A model generated the notes under the pieces. That model ran no database searches, was not told the DNA's origin, and worked only from the letters and a program-made list of their open reading frames with translations. The translations under genes and the position numbers were made by a program. Below, piece by piece: positions 10,945-21,989 of a stretch of 64,000 nt of DNA. Origin of the DNA: Dermacentor variabilis (Eukaryota; Arthropoda; Arachnida; Ixodida; Ixodidae); NCBI RefSeq assembly GCF_050947875.1, contig NC_134569.1, positions 18,007,631 to 18,071,630 on the forward strand, read 5' to 3'. Each line of letters begins with the position of its first letter. Within the stretch, counting starts at the first letter, position 1.

Positions 10945-12380
10945 GTTGTTTCACATACAGTAAGACAACGCAGTTTTAAATGGGGTTTCTACTGAATTTC
11001 GGAAATGAACAACTCGCTTCGGTTTCCTGATCTTGAAAGCACTGAATCTGACCAAATCGACCGAATACATGAGGCTCGCGTTTCAATCCAGCCTGCGGTC
11101 AAGCAGCATGTCTTTATTAGGGCTTGCTGCATGGAATTATCCCCACTAACTTGCTGAATTAGCTTGCTGCTCTGGAAACCGTCATTCTGGCAAGCAATGT
11201 TGTGGACAGTCAGGAAATGTCTGTGGGAACATTAAAGAGAAAACTGGCAGAACACCGAGAAGAAAATCACCTCGAGACTGCGACGCAGTCTCAGGAACAG
11301 ACCAAGTTATACCGGGGCCGGAACAACGGACTGAATTGGAAAAACAGACAGAGAAAAAAAAAAGAAACTGAAGAAATGGAAACCCGGCGCAGAGAGACCG
11401 TGTATACAAACGGACTGTGAACCATTTTGCATTCAAACAAAGGCGGCGCCATCAGTACATCCATTGTATACCCGTACGTATACGCGCATGCTCGCAAAGC
11501 TAAAGCGGCACCGGTTCCCCGCAGGTGTACGGCGGGAGAGAGCTCACTGTTCCGTGTTCGCTTTAGCTTTCTTTGTTCCCTTTTGTTGATTACAATCGAG
11601 GTCTGACGAGCGACCGCAACATAATAAGACACAAAGCAAGGCGCGCGAGCTCTGCGAGTCAGTTACGACCGGCACAGACCGCGTGTCCAGATACGCATCT
11701 CAGCCGCCCGTTTCCTAATTGAATGCGACAGAAAACCGGCGGAGCGGAGAATGCCGCTTTCCGCCACGATGTAGGAAGCGGCAGAACGGATCACGTGCAG
11801 GGGAGCTCGCGGATTAACATCGGCGTCTCCGAGCGAGAGGAAAGGACAAATCAAACGAACAAACAAAACAAATTTATCACGGGAGAAAAATGGACAGCGA
11901 TACAGCAAGCTAAGAAGTTTCGGCGCGTGGTTTGCTAGCATGTGTGCGAGGGTCGTCGAGCTTATCCTGGTTAGTTCGGTACAGTGATGCGGAACACTCG
12001 GAAAGCTTCGAGGAAGCGCCAGCGCTTAGGCGTGTTTATAATTGTCCATGGGGAAAACGCCTTTCAAATCGACCAATGTGCAGTAGGTGTTACAAAAGGA
12101 AGTAATTAAGGATTCCTTTATCTCCGAATAAAAACGTTTTCGTACGCCGTCACAGCACTTCCTTCGCGTCCGCGCATTGCTACACGCAAACCGTTTGGTA
12201 ATGGGCAGTGGGAAAGTGCACCGCATCGCCAGCGGAGACGCGAAGTGCCTGCCGAGGAGGCTCGCTTCTGAGCAAGTGTTGGCGATTTCCAGCCGTGTCA
12301 GTCACATTCTAAGGCGGCACAAATTTGTTTGCAACACACAAACGCTTGTTATTAAGAATGGTTTACAGCAAGGTACCCCA
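10945..12380. other. No gene recognised, CpG-rich part 11.4-12.3 kb
   Basis: From about 11,430 to 12,330 the sequence is richer in CpG and holds several overlapping frames on both strands, none of a known family. A plus-strand frame at 11202-11420 is very rich in K/E/R, a low-complexity effect. Confidence 0.35.
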
Positions 12381-12559
12381 GGGGAGGTATTCTGTAAGAG
12401 TCCATCTAGTGGACATGCCCATTTCGTCTGCTGTATTGAAGTTCTGATTGGCTGGGCTGCGCTACGCGTCCGGAGCACCAGGCACCTCAGCCAATCAGCC
12501 CTTCAGCAGCAGCTAAAATGGACATGCCCACTATGTGGACTTTTACAGAATACCTCCCC
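12381..12559. mobile_element. Palindromic MITE, 179 bp
   Basis: The left arm GGGGAGGTATTCTGTAAGAG and the right arm read in reverse complement match over 44 bp with five differences. Weaker symmetry continues inward through a CCAATCAG/CTGATTGG pair, so the whole element can fold. There is no coding capacity. Flanks share a short gta-cccca motif (12373-12380 and 12564-12572) that may be a decayed target duplication. The superfamily is not decided. Confidence 0.7.
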
Positions 12560-13580
12560 AGATGTAACCCCAATGCGTATGCAAAGCCTTTTGCGACAGG
12601 ACATGAAGCACAACAGTATTTTACGTAACGCGTTCAACTACAATTGACTTGATGCGTAGAATTATTCCACGCGTAGTTTATGTCTAGACAGCTCTCAGTT
12701 CACTTATGCGAACTCCCTGAGAATTGTTCTCGTTCTCTGTCATGGTCTAACAAAGTTAAACACAGTCTTGGCGTGATCCACCTTCCTCTAGATGGAAATT
12801 TACAATAACTTATGAAAGTTCTAAATTTTCAGTAAAATTTAAGCAACATTTATAATAACAGAACTCCGCATTAAAATTCATATCGACTAAGTTTTGGGGG
12901 ACTGCAACTTATAAGTGGACTAAGATAACGTAACACTCGCGACCTTAAGCTATATATCTTAGTGTTTTGTGCACGTAGCATTTGCAAAACTTATGTGGTT
13001 ATTTTGCTAGGCATATGTAAGGAATAATACATGTTGACCTTTTCGTTTTTGACTGTTTTCATAAAACTTCATATAACTACGCTATGCACTGTTGCTGTGG
13101 AGCTATAAAGCTGTAAACATGCCGTTGCGAATTGCCTTGACATTGTGCAATTCTTTATTTCTTTTTAAGCGCTCCTTGGTTTTGAAATCGAAATTCTGCA
13201 GCATCAGCGAATAAAGTTTCACATGCTCATTCAAATGTAACAAATATTATTCAAGTTGGTTCAGCGTTTACCTAATGCGCGCTTTCCCGCATTTGGCATG
13301 TACATAAAATAATGAACCCATCTTTGAGTAGGGAACCCACCTCACGATGACTGTGGACGTTAATGCGATTAGCATTCCAGCAATGTACCGACACACCGTA
13401 TTGCCACCGCCGAAGCGCGTCATGTACGAGCCGTGTACAGCGGCCGGGCACCTCTCTCAAGCATCCCTCCGGACACGCTGCGTCATCTAGCGTCGCGCGC
13501 CCGAAGTTCTCGTGGCCTCCGCGAGTGTACCGTTGGAGCAAGCTGGCACTGAGAATTAATCATCCCCAGAATGCAGGCCT
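12560..13580. other. AT-rich, no gene recognised
   Basis: AT-rich sequence without coding signal up to about 13,330; a more GC-rich stretch follows with opposed short frames of no recognised family. Confidence 0.35.
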
Positions 13581-13655
13581 TCGTGGCACAGTGCGCTAAA
13601 CCGTTGGGCTGCAGTGCTTGAAGAACCTGTGCGACGCGGGTTCTGCTCCTTCCAG
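13581..13655 (+). repeat. tRNA-like SINE head
   Basis: A tggcacagtgcgc A-box-like stretch and, about 50 bp on, a gcgggttctgctcc B-box-like stretch lie at pol III promoter spacing. The sequence does not fold as a clean tRNA and no anticodon arm can be assigned, so a SINE head or decayed tRNA pseudogene is preferred. Confidence 0.4.
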
Positions 13656-14192
13656 CACAAAATACATTTGAAACATTTCTTTTTTCATTGAAGAGTGGCG
13701 TAAAAGGGGCTAGTTAGACACAAACGTACCTGAAGTAGGCTAAGGACGCTAACGGCATTAAAGCTTCCCTTAAAAGCACGACTAGGTGGTCATGAAGTAA
13801 CTGTAGATTAGATGTTTCAGTTCCTGTGTGCACGGGGGATTGGCACCGTGGAAATTCTACTTATACCCGGCTCCCGCGTTCAGCAATCAGCCTTTGTCAG
13901 GAGAGCTGTGATTTGGGCTGGTTGGTACGGCTCATTTTGGAAACGTAACTAGCGCAGCGCGAGAACAAGCAGACACACACGGGGCGATGACACACTCCGC
14001 GTGTACGTCAAATTACTGTGCTTGCACGCTGTGTCCTCCTTCCAAAAGAAGAAAGGAAGGACTCTGTTGTTCTTGTGCACATAAGGTTCACACGCTCAAA
14101 CAAGGTTCAGGCGAAACAGAGAAATGACAGTGTGACCATGCCAAGACAGATTTTCGTAGCACGAAAAACACCTGAAGGAATCAAGAGTGTTC

Positions 14193-14286
14193 GAACAAGG
14201 AATGTCACTGGAGCCATCGTTTCGACAAGCGTGCTTGAAGAGAAATCGCCTCCTCGAAACGATGGCTCGAGTGGCATCCCTTGTTC
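14193..14286. repeat. Imperfect hairpin, 33-bp arms
   Basis: GAACAAGGAATGTCACTGGA... (14193-14225) pairs with 14254-14286 with three mismatches across a 28-base loop. It could be a small MITE or the core of a larger palindromic repeat. Confidence 0.7.
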
Positions 14287-14289
14287 GGC

Positions 14290-15073
14290 GACTGTTAGTC
14301 AATGGGATCACGCGTGATACTCGTACGTCTCTTGCGGCATGACTAGCAGCGACACCTACGGCTTCCACTGTAGTGCATGGAACAGACAGCGACGAACTGT
14401 CGCACGACAGTCGGACACCGCTGGCAGCCGGCGTTGTCACGATAACCGTGGACTCGAAAAAAAAAAAGAAAAACACGGCAGACAAAAGAACAAATTTGGG
14501 TCACGCTAGGGATACACGTGAATGTTGATCACCTTTCTCTCTTAAAAGGAGGCCGACCGTCAAAGAATGAAGCGGAAGCCGTGGAACCACAGAAGAAAGA
14601 GGTGTACGAAAGTAGTGAATGCGTAAGTGAAATAGAGAAAGCTGAAAGGGAGAGAGATAGAAAATGAGGAAATCAAGAGAAAAGCGCGGACCGTTGTGCA
14701 TGTACAACAGATCCAACGTCCAACGCCGTACTGCGATGACAACTAAGAAAACTGAGAAAACAAAACGTGCCATCTGGTTTGCTTATTTGTTTATTAACAT
14801 CTGGCGGCGGCACGCTCACGCAAGGATTTTTAAGGTACAGAGCATTTCACTCTGACAACTATTCGGCCCTGCACGTGAATGGCGTAAGCGTAGCTCATTA
14901 TGTTTCGAGCGGTACCTTAGCGCAGCTCTCAAGGCACTCGAAAGAATAGGCTCACCTTGGCGACCCAGAGGCGCTTTGCGACGATGTTTTGCGTTACCAA
15001 TCGGCATATGCCGCGATGTCGGTCTTACAGCGAATAGCCTCATGAAAATACCACAGCTGCTTCAGCGACCTTA
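14290..15073. other. No gene recognised
   Basis: Contains an A-rich run at 14457-14475 and purine-rich sequence to 14,760. Short frames only. Confidence 0.4.
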
Positions 15074-15085
15074 TGCCAAAAACGT
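15074..15085. repeat. Target duplication of Ruka copy 1 (left)
   Basis: TGCCAAAAACGT; 11 of 12 bases match 15324-15335. Confidence 0.7.
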
Positions 15086-15323
15086 TAATTAATTAGTTAT
15101 GGTGTTTTACGTGCCGAAACCACTTCTTGATTATGAGGCACGCCGTAGTGGAGGACTCCGGAAATTTCGACCACCTGGGGTTCTTTAACGTGCACCTAAA
15201 TCTAAGTACACGGGTGTTTTCGCATTTCGCCCTCATTGAAATGCGGCCGCCGTGGCCGGGGTTCGATCCCGCGACCTCATGCTCAGCAGCCCAACACCAT
15301 AGCCACTGAGCAACCACGGCGGG
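15086..15323 (-). mobile_element. Ruka-type tRNA-derived SINE, full length
   Basis: Minus-strand SINE of about 238 bp. At its 5' end (right side) is a tRNA-like head with a TGGTTGCTCAGTGGC A-box region and a GGTCGCGGGATCGAACCCC B-box region, the two internal pol III promoter blocks. The body has the landmarks cgaaatgcgaaaacacccg, ttaggtgcacgtt, aagaaccccaggtggtc and tacggcgtgcctcataatc, and ends in cacgtaaaacacca. This layout matches the SINE family described from hard ticks as Ruka. Twelve-base duplications flank it, with one mismatch, so it moved by LINE machinery. Confidence 0.88.
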
Positions 15324-15335
15324 TGCCAAAAATGT
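15324..15335. repeat. Target duplication of Ruka copy 1 (right)
   Basis: TGCCAAAAATGT, the partner of 15074-15085. Confidence 0.7.
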
Positions 15336-15449
15336 ACTATTGTACCATAATTCAACTGTTATTTCGAGGTATGCACGTCTGAAAAAATTTTTGACGTACT
15401 GAAACTCAACGACGTACTTTACAAGCGAAACTCAACCTGCTCGATAATA

Positions 15450-15599
15450 GAGTGCTCTCAGAAGAAAAGAACTTTGGACCATGGCGTATGCATTCTTGCA
15501 TGCAAAATGCCACAAAAGTGCTTCTGCGCTTCGTGAAGGACACTGGGTTGTATGAACGCTTGTGACAGTGAAGATTCCTCTGCGACTGACTGTGAATGA
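15450..15599 (+). pseudogene. LINE ORF2 extreme C-terminus
   Basis: A short open run encodes the C-terminal block of a Jockey-like ORF2: LGPW near 15475, then NATKVLLRFVKDTGLYERL up to about 15565, and a stop. The same block occurs at 18.87 kb and, on the minus strand, at 21.5 kb. The upstream coding region is not recognisable; the preceding 100 bp hold only a weak, shifted match. The 3' UTR with the conserved module follows directly. Confidence 0.6.
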
Positions 15600-15742
15600 C
15601 TGACTATTATTTTTCTTTTCTCTCCTTACATTTTCTTCCCTTTCCCCCTCCTCCAGTGTTGGGTAGCCAACGGGGGACCTCCTTGGTTAGCCTCTCTACC
15701 TTTCCCTTTTCGTCTCTCTTTCTCTCTCTCTCTTTCACGTAG
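15600..15742 (+). repeat. LINE 3'-end module, copy C
   Basis: Pyrimidine lead-in, ctccagtgttgggtagccaa, ttggttagcc, ctacctttcc and a CT run. It follows a recognisable ORF2 C-terminus, which shows what the module is. Confidence 0.75.
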
Positions 15743-16019
15743 TACGTGACGTTCATAATGCAGAGACTAAGTAATTGAGGTAGTGGAACTTGAAGTGATG
15801 GGATTTTCAACCATGCAGTTATTATACCCAAGGCTTGTATCCGCCCAATAGCAGAAGCCGTCGATCGTTAAGATGGAAATAAATCCACGAGTTGTACAAG
15901 TAAACATCCATCATATATGTCTCTTCAAATTTCTGTGCCGAAATTGTTGTTATTAGCTTCAGTTACTGACAACTCCATAATCCGTTGCTTGCGCTGCAAC
16001 GCTGCCCAAATAAACAAAG

Positions 16020-16285
16020 ATGGCTACGACTTCTAGGTTCCCGGCGTCTCTTTCGCTTGGTGCTGTGCTCAGGCTTCCCGTTTGTCGCGTAGAATCAAGG
16101 TGTTTCGTCGAAACCGAACGGGTCCTTGCTGCCGAATACCTTATTTTGATCAGTCTAAAAGATTTCAGCGACGAAACCGCTGAAATTGCTGTGCTGAGTG
16201 TGCAAACGTCTGGGCTGCCTAGCAAGCCGCATCAGTCATTTCTAAAGACAGAGAGCCTTTCAATCGAGCAAGAAGTTAACAGAAG
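16020..16285 (+). CDS. Candidate first exon, unrecognised protein
   Basis: An ATG in a strong start context (aacaaagATGG) opens 88 codons, beginning MATTSRFPASLSLGAVLRLP and ending ...SIEQEVNRR, where the frame meets AGAAG|GTAATG, a usable splice donor at 16286. The protein is of mixed composition, without domain or repeat that I recognise. The opposite strand is also open over most of the same interval and contains an EVVAIFVYLGS stretch faintly like an RTE-type RT C-terminal region. A decayed LINE is therefore the main alternative. Tick introns are long, so the next exon need not be in the window. Confidence 0.22.
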
Positions 16286-16289
16286 GTAA

Positions 16290-17465
16290 TGTTTGTGCGT
16301 GTCTATAGGGCCTTCAAAAGGTTCAGGCACTTGTTCGCGGCATTGCTCCACTGCTACAGGCACGGCACTTGACTCTTTTCGACCCTTATAGGCAACTTCG
16401 CATTGTCACTCGTGTTGCAACGTATAACATGGAATCCCACACTATATATGCAGTAACGTCTGTCGTGCTTTTAGAAGATAAACACGCTCATTGTACCCCT
16501 ATAGAACGATGCTAAACACTGTTAAGTAATCTGGTCAGTGTGTCCTTGGATAAAAACAAATTAGACTTCCGTTTGTTAGTCGCAGTGCACCTTTATCTTG
16601 TTAGTTGATCTGTGTGACAAGGTAGTCTGCGTCTGATGACTGGTGCTTGTTCGTGCCTGCAGTACACAGTCTTCGAGGCAGGCTCCAGGCTTGCGAACAC
16701 AGCCGACACACGTCGTCCTGAGGAATTCAGAATCAGTGGCAGAGTATTATGGCGAAAAAGGCGTCGAATGAGAAATCATTATTTTTCTTTCATTTGGTCT
16801 AATCATGCATAATCAGTGCGCACACATCATATCAGCAGGGTCGTTTTCGCGGTTTTCGTGATGTCGCGTGAGAGTCAGGTGAACTGGGGCCGGCCTCAAA
16901 ATTTTACCGAATCACGGAGGGCTAATTGCAAAATTGAAATAGAAAAGTTTGGTATAACTACACGTTATAGCGCCCCATATGATGAGAACAATATGCTGCC
17001 TCGCGCCACAACATGTGTCGTGATGAAGTTCAGACTTTTTGAGCCAGTTATCGTTCCTGCTACCGGTGCCTGCGCACAAGAGTACATGCATTAGCCAGAA
17101 TATTCCTCCTGGATAAGACATTTAGTAACGCTAATGCTAGGGCAGAGCACTAAACTAACCTGGTTGAAAAGAAACTAAAGATTGCAAATGAAAGTCTGTT
17201 TTCATTCTCTTGTATCGCGAAGAAAAAAAAAACAGGAAAAAGAAACACACTGGCTAACGCCGTAGTAAGGGTTCGCATGGTCATGCCGTGTGCTTCAACC
17301 ATGTGACACACGAAGGAGCAGACCTTGTTTTAGTACATTTATCGAGGACTGACGCAGCCCAACAGATAAGCAAGCTAGCCCCACCGTAAGTGGCACACAC
17401 CTGAATTCCCCCAGCATCGATTGTATTCCCTCGACCCATCATGCAACTGCGGCTGTTATCTGGGC
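16290..17465. other. No gene recognised
   Basis: Mixed composition. A plus-strand frame at 16816-17094 is open for 92 codons without recognised similarity. Confidence 0.35.
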
Positions 17466-17469
17466 TTCC

Positions 17470-18980
17470 GCGAAATTAGAAAACAGTGCTGTGACGCTTA
17501 CGCTTGGGCGTCGAATTCACCAATGCATATACGTGTCTAATTGTATCGAATGAAAGCGCCGAGTGCAATGCCTGCGATGTCGAGGAGACTATGGAACATC
17601 TACTGTGCTTCTGCCCGTCTTCTGAAAACGAAAGAGATGACCTGTACACAGTTCTAAATCGATTAGAAAACCGTTGACCTTGAACACACTCTAAAGAAAG
17701 TTTACAGCCCTTGGGGCTTATCTTGTCTCCAAACAATAATCGTCATCTGCCTTGCTTGCGTTTCCTCTCTTGAAAACTCGGCGCTCGCTACTTTCCGGTC
17801 TAGAATGCTGTGTCAAGCTGATAAAGCGCAAGCCGTTCGTGATTACACTCTAAAAACAGTTGCACCCTTTGGATTGTATATTTACCACAGAACGATAATC
17901 GTCATCTGTCTTGCCCGCATTTCCTTTCTTTAACGCTGCGAGCCCGGTACTTCCAAGTCAGGAACGGCATGCCATAGAGTTTCTCACTACATTACCTAGA
18001 GGGAAATCTGGCGCTGCTGCGCTGTGGTATGCATGGGAATGCCGGTATATTGTGGATTCGGATTGGCATCGTTCTCGTAGAGACAGGACACCTTGAAGAC
18101 GCGCTTGGCAAGTACCGTTCCGTCTGTCACAATGATTCATTTTCTACTAGAACAGCACGTGAAAAACTGTTTTAGCTTTATTATTACGCGAAAACATGTT
18201 TTGTTTAACTATGAGAACTTGTTATTGTGTGTACGACTACATGTTACGTAAAAAGTATCAGCGGGCTGCTAAAGTTGGAGGACAGACGACAAGGTTCGCG
18301 CTCGCTTTGAAACAGTTGGTCGTCTGTTCTTGCTTTTCTTCGCTTGGTCATGCATCGTGGGTGAGTAAAGATGTAATATGCGTGAATGGAAACATTTTAT
18401 GAAGATTTTACTTTGAGAACGCGTTATTTGCGTAGCCATATCTACGTTTTAGACGAAGCCTCTTACAACACCAGCCAACACGAGCCTCGCAGACACATAT
18501 ACCGTCATTCCCATGATGGCACGGTGCCCCCATAAGAAACTCCCATAGACGGTGGCGCCAGATTACCCTCTAGGTGTTATAGTGAGAAACTCTATGCGGC
18601 ATGCACATTATTAGCATGACAGAGCATTCTCGACAGGAAAGTAGCGGGCGCGGCGTTTTCAAGAAAGGAAATGCAAGCAAGGTAGATAACAATTATCGTT
18701 GTGTGGCAATTGAATATACACCCCAAATGGTGCAACTGTCTTTAGAGTGTAGGAAGTACCTGGCTCGCAGCGTTAAAGAAAGGAAATGTAGGCAAGACAG
18801 ATGATGATGATTGTTTGGGGACAAAATACAACCCAAAGGGTGTAAACGTTTTTAGAGTGCAAGATCTTGGGACTATGGCCTCGCATATCGCAGCTACAAA
18901 AGGCCACAAAAGCGCTGCTGCGATATTCGAAAGCTATCGGACTTAACGACCGTCAGTGGATATAGACCAGGAAACTGTTA
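17470..18980 (+). pseudogene. LINE ORF2 C-terminal region, split by foldback element
   Basis: C-terminal part of a Jockey-like ORF2 after RNase H. The first piece (17470-17680) reads through LGVEFTNAY to a zinc knuckle CNACDVEETMEHLLCFC, spaced C-x2-C-x7-H-x4-C, and on to ENERDDLYTVLNRLENR. Then it is cut. After the foldback-like element the protein resumes near 18862 with KILGLWPRISQLQKATKALL and a terminal GLNDRQWI before a stop. The join shows the element inserted into an existing LINE copy. No upstream RT is present; the LINE is 5'-truncated. Confidence 0.72.
17683..18862. mobile_element. Foldback-like element with tandem subterminal repeats
   Basis: About 1.18 kb with long inverted arms. 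Each arm contains two tandem copies of a 120-160 bp unit that begins acactctaaa, contains gataatcgtcatctgtcttgc and catttcctttctt, and ends in a gctactttcc-like box. Left units start at 17685 and 17845; right units, reversed, end near 18740 and 18860. Inside the units the arms continue through agagtttctcactac and gaggg(a/t)aatctggcgc and catgggaatg(c/a)cggtatat (to about 18055 and from about 18490). The 430-bp core has no recognised gene. It splits a LINE, so borders are well placed. Flanks gaccttga and gatcttgg may be a decayed 8-bp duplication. Confidence 0.72.
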
Positions 18981-18999
18981 CCACGTCGGCGATATCCAC

Positions 19000-19103
19000 A
19001 GTGAAGTATCTCTTCTCTTTGTCATTCCCTCCACTTTTCCCTTCCCCCAGTGTAGGGTAGCCAACCGTGCTCAGTCCTGGTTAACCTCCCTGCCTTTGAT
19101 TTA

Positions 19104-19155
<52 letters not shown>
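19000..19155 (+). repeat. LINE 3'-end module, copy D, with (CT)n
   Basis: 3' UTR of the LINE split at 17.68 kb: pyrimidine lead-in, cccccagtgtagggtagcca, cctggttaacctccctgcct, then about 24 CT units (19108-19155). Confidence 0.8.
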
Positions 19156-19157
<2 letters not shown>

Positions 19158-20450
19158 CTCGAATATAACGAAGTTGAAGACGAAGCCCAATTTATTTTAT
19201 CGATTATTGCCCTTTACTGCAGTATACACCCAGTGATGTGTATAACTTTAAACATGCAAATCAGTCTGCGGCTCCGCGGCCTGCCGAACCGCTACGCGAA
19301 CGCGTATGCAATGAAATTTTCATAAAACAACAGCAAAGGGTCGCCGGCGTGTGTACTTTTTAGCACTTGAGGCGATAGTCTTTATGTTAGCGTCCTTATG
19401 TTCTAATGGGATGGCTTTTCACTTCCACTTTCCACTCGGCTCCCTCATGTTGTCTTGAAACCAGTGAAACCGGCGAAGCAGCGACGCGGTCGACGGCAAC
19501 AGCTACGTAGCACGCTGCGATGCGAGCGAAGTCCGTCGTGTTCGAGCAGCACGTGGCACTGTGCACCGACTACGTAGCTGGAGGGGGGTGGGGTAGTTCT
19601 CGGGTGACCTCCATGGCTTTCGGCGACAGTTTCACTGTCTCGTGCCGTGGCGAAACCGTCGAAGTTTGCGACGGACAGAGCTTGGCACATCGACAAAGAC
19701 ACTGCCGGCCGAACTATCTGATTTGCCGCTCTCTCATGGCCCCGCGACTGCCACGGCTCCGGAGTTAACCCTCTGCCTTCCGAGTGAGCGCGCCGACTTG
19801 TATAGGCCGGCTCAGGCTGGTTTCACGCAATCTCGAAAGCAGCCAGCGTATCATGTCGCAGTGACGTGAAGATGTGCCTTTTTTTTTTTTCATGCTGCAC
19901 GCAAGCATCATCATGGATATGTGGCGCGGCACCACTAGGCGTGGCATTCGAGATTGCGATCTCGGAGGGTGCGCCTAGCGGCCTACACAGCTTTGCCAGC
20001 TATACGTGCCGCAGCAAGAGGAAAGCTCGATAAGATAGGAAAGAAATGCTGCTTGTGCGCAGCCACTGTGCGCGTGACTACGCGTGGCGGTGAGAAAGAC
20101 GGCGTACTCGACGCGAGAATTTTGAATTACCGCGCCGAACGACTGCGGGACCCCCCGAGGAAAACACCATGCTCGGCGCACAACGTTCGGTACTTTTGGT
20201 TGCGGCGACGAGTCTAGTTTGTTGTATCTATTGTGAGAGCAATTTGACTTCGGTAAAGAGAGCTAGTCTTTAAAGACATAGGTCTCTATAGGGATTTCAA
20301 AGGAAATTACATTTACTTGGTTATATCCATTATTTCAATCTATCCCGTTTCGTTATAACGATGTTCAAGTGCAGAACAAACACATCTATAACACAGCATC
20401 CAGCACTGCCATGGACGCTCGTGCAGTCTGCAGCCGATCGCTAGACCACT
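19156..20450. other. CpG-rich stretch, no gene recognised
   Basis: From about 19,440 to 20,220 the sequence is CpG-rich with open frames on both strands, none recognised. It could be a promoter or first-exon region, but no start with a good donor was found. Confidence 0.3.
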
Positions 20451-20452
20451 CG

Positions 20453-20492
20453 ACAAGTGTGATTCCCACTGTACGGTGGGAATCACACTTGT
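20453..20492. repeat. Perfect 17-bp hairpin
   Basis: ACAAGTGTGATTCCCAC (20453-20469) is matched exactly in reverse complement at 20476-20492, with a 6-base loop. A third, partial copy of gtgggaatcac follows at 20491-20501 in the same direction as the right arm. Confidence 0.85.
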
Positions 20493-20499
20493 GGGAATC

Positions 20500-21310
20500 A
20501 CGGTGGGAATTCGTGGGCGGAAACCTCGCTCATCAAACAAGATAGCCGCGCCATATATCTACAGATTACAACGCTTGTCAAAGTAAACAGCACAACTTAT
20601 TCCGCAGCAGAACGGGGCCCACGCTGTCATAATCGTTATGTTTCGTAACTACTCATTGTCGCTAAACGACAGCTTAGAACTACAGTGAGAATGCTGCAGT
20701 AAGGTAACATTTGTGAAACAAATTTTCAGAAATACATAACTTACCTCCGCGGCTGATTGTAGGCTCAAACAGGCGCAAACACATCGCGCTTGGTGCTCCG
20801 GCTCCTCAAGGCCAGCAGAAACTACGGCCAAGCCGACTTAAATCACTTCAGCACGTCTCACAGAACCATTTCCCATGTAGAAGATGCCACGTCAGACTAA
20901 ATACAGCGCGCGAGCGTGAAAACAACCTCCAGAAAGTGCCGCCGAGCAACAACGCGGCATAGCGCTCGCCCAAGCCAGCATGCCGACCGCCCACAGATGA
21001 CGCCACTGCCTACGCAATGTGGCGGCAACCATGAAAAAAAGGCCTATAGTAGATTGAGCGTGCTGCGCAGTGTTACAGATAGAGCCTTTATCAGCGAAAT
21101 ATTTTGTATAAACACACAATGGCTTTACTTCAGTCAACGAAAGGCTCATACGCTAAGGTCATAACAGCAAGCGAAGCAGAATTTCAACTCGCGTACATAC
21201 GTATAGAGGACCGGATAATGCGGGCACCTGCTCAAGCAAGACCACAGAAGATGAGGCGTAACCAAACAAAGGTGGTTCTGAGTATATTCTTTTTGGTCAC
21301 AGACACATTT
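20500..21310. other. No gene recognised
   Basis: Mixed composition; opposed short frames at 20892-21164 without recognised family. Confidence 0.35.
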
Positions 21311-21311
21311 G

Positions 21312-21430
21312 AAAGATATATATATAAAGAGGAAAGGCAGGAAGATTAACCAGATATCAGTTTCCGGTTTGCTACCCTACACTGGGGATGGGAGATCGGG
21401 GTTAGACAGAGGACAGAGAGGAAAACGTTA
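21312..21430 (-). repeat. LINE 3'-end module, copy E
   Basis: Minus-strand module (catccccagtgtagggtagc, aaaccgg, ctggttaatc, cctgcctttcc), ending in TA repeats at 21315-21327 rather than CT. It follows LINE coding sequence on the same strand. Confidence 0.75.
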
Positions 21431-21740
21431 AAAAAACACGCACACACGGAGGCGCACACACACAAGAGGCGTTCCAGTTAAAGACGTTCACAAAAGCCGG
21501 TAGATCGCAAAAAGTGCAATATAGTGCTTGCACGGCCTTCTTCTGTGACAGTAAGTCCTTTCAATGGTGTAAAATTCTTTTTTCCGATAGCGGTTGGTCG
21601 TCCAGCTTTTCAAGTTCGTGGCGGAGGCATTCATTTATCTCCACTTCTGACCGAATACGCGCGTTCGCAATAAATAGTGCGTAAAGTATCAATTTCCCGA
21701 AACTGCGTATTCCGTACAAACCTACAAGAGCCAGACCTTG
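21431..21740 (-). pseudogene. LINE ORF2 C-terminus
   Basis: Minus-strand remnant of a Jockey-like ORF2 end. Near 21660-21565 it encodes RHELEKLDDQPLSEKRI, which matches the region after the zinc knuckle in the 17.5-kb copy, and near 21545-21500, in another frame, EGRASTILHFLRSTGFCERL and a stop. The 3' UTR includes a short GT/GC-rich stretch before the module. The knuckle itself is not preserved. Confidence 0.6.
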
Positions 21741-21989
21741 ATCGCGCTCGTCTGACAAGAAAAAAATCAAGCAACCTTCTGACCAAGGGACACATGTCAT
21801 ACAGGCAGTAGCTGGCACTCAAAGAGAGATTGGGACCTTGTGGCGGGCAGTCGATATGCCCGGGAGAGAGAGAGTGTTTACTCACATGCCCGGTCAAACT
21901 GGCGCGTATACCCGAGTGAGAACGCAACTGGCCGCACGATGGGGCAATTATTATCGCGGCGTGTTCGTATGTGCGCAATTTGTCTGACA

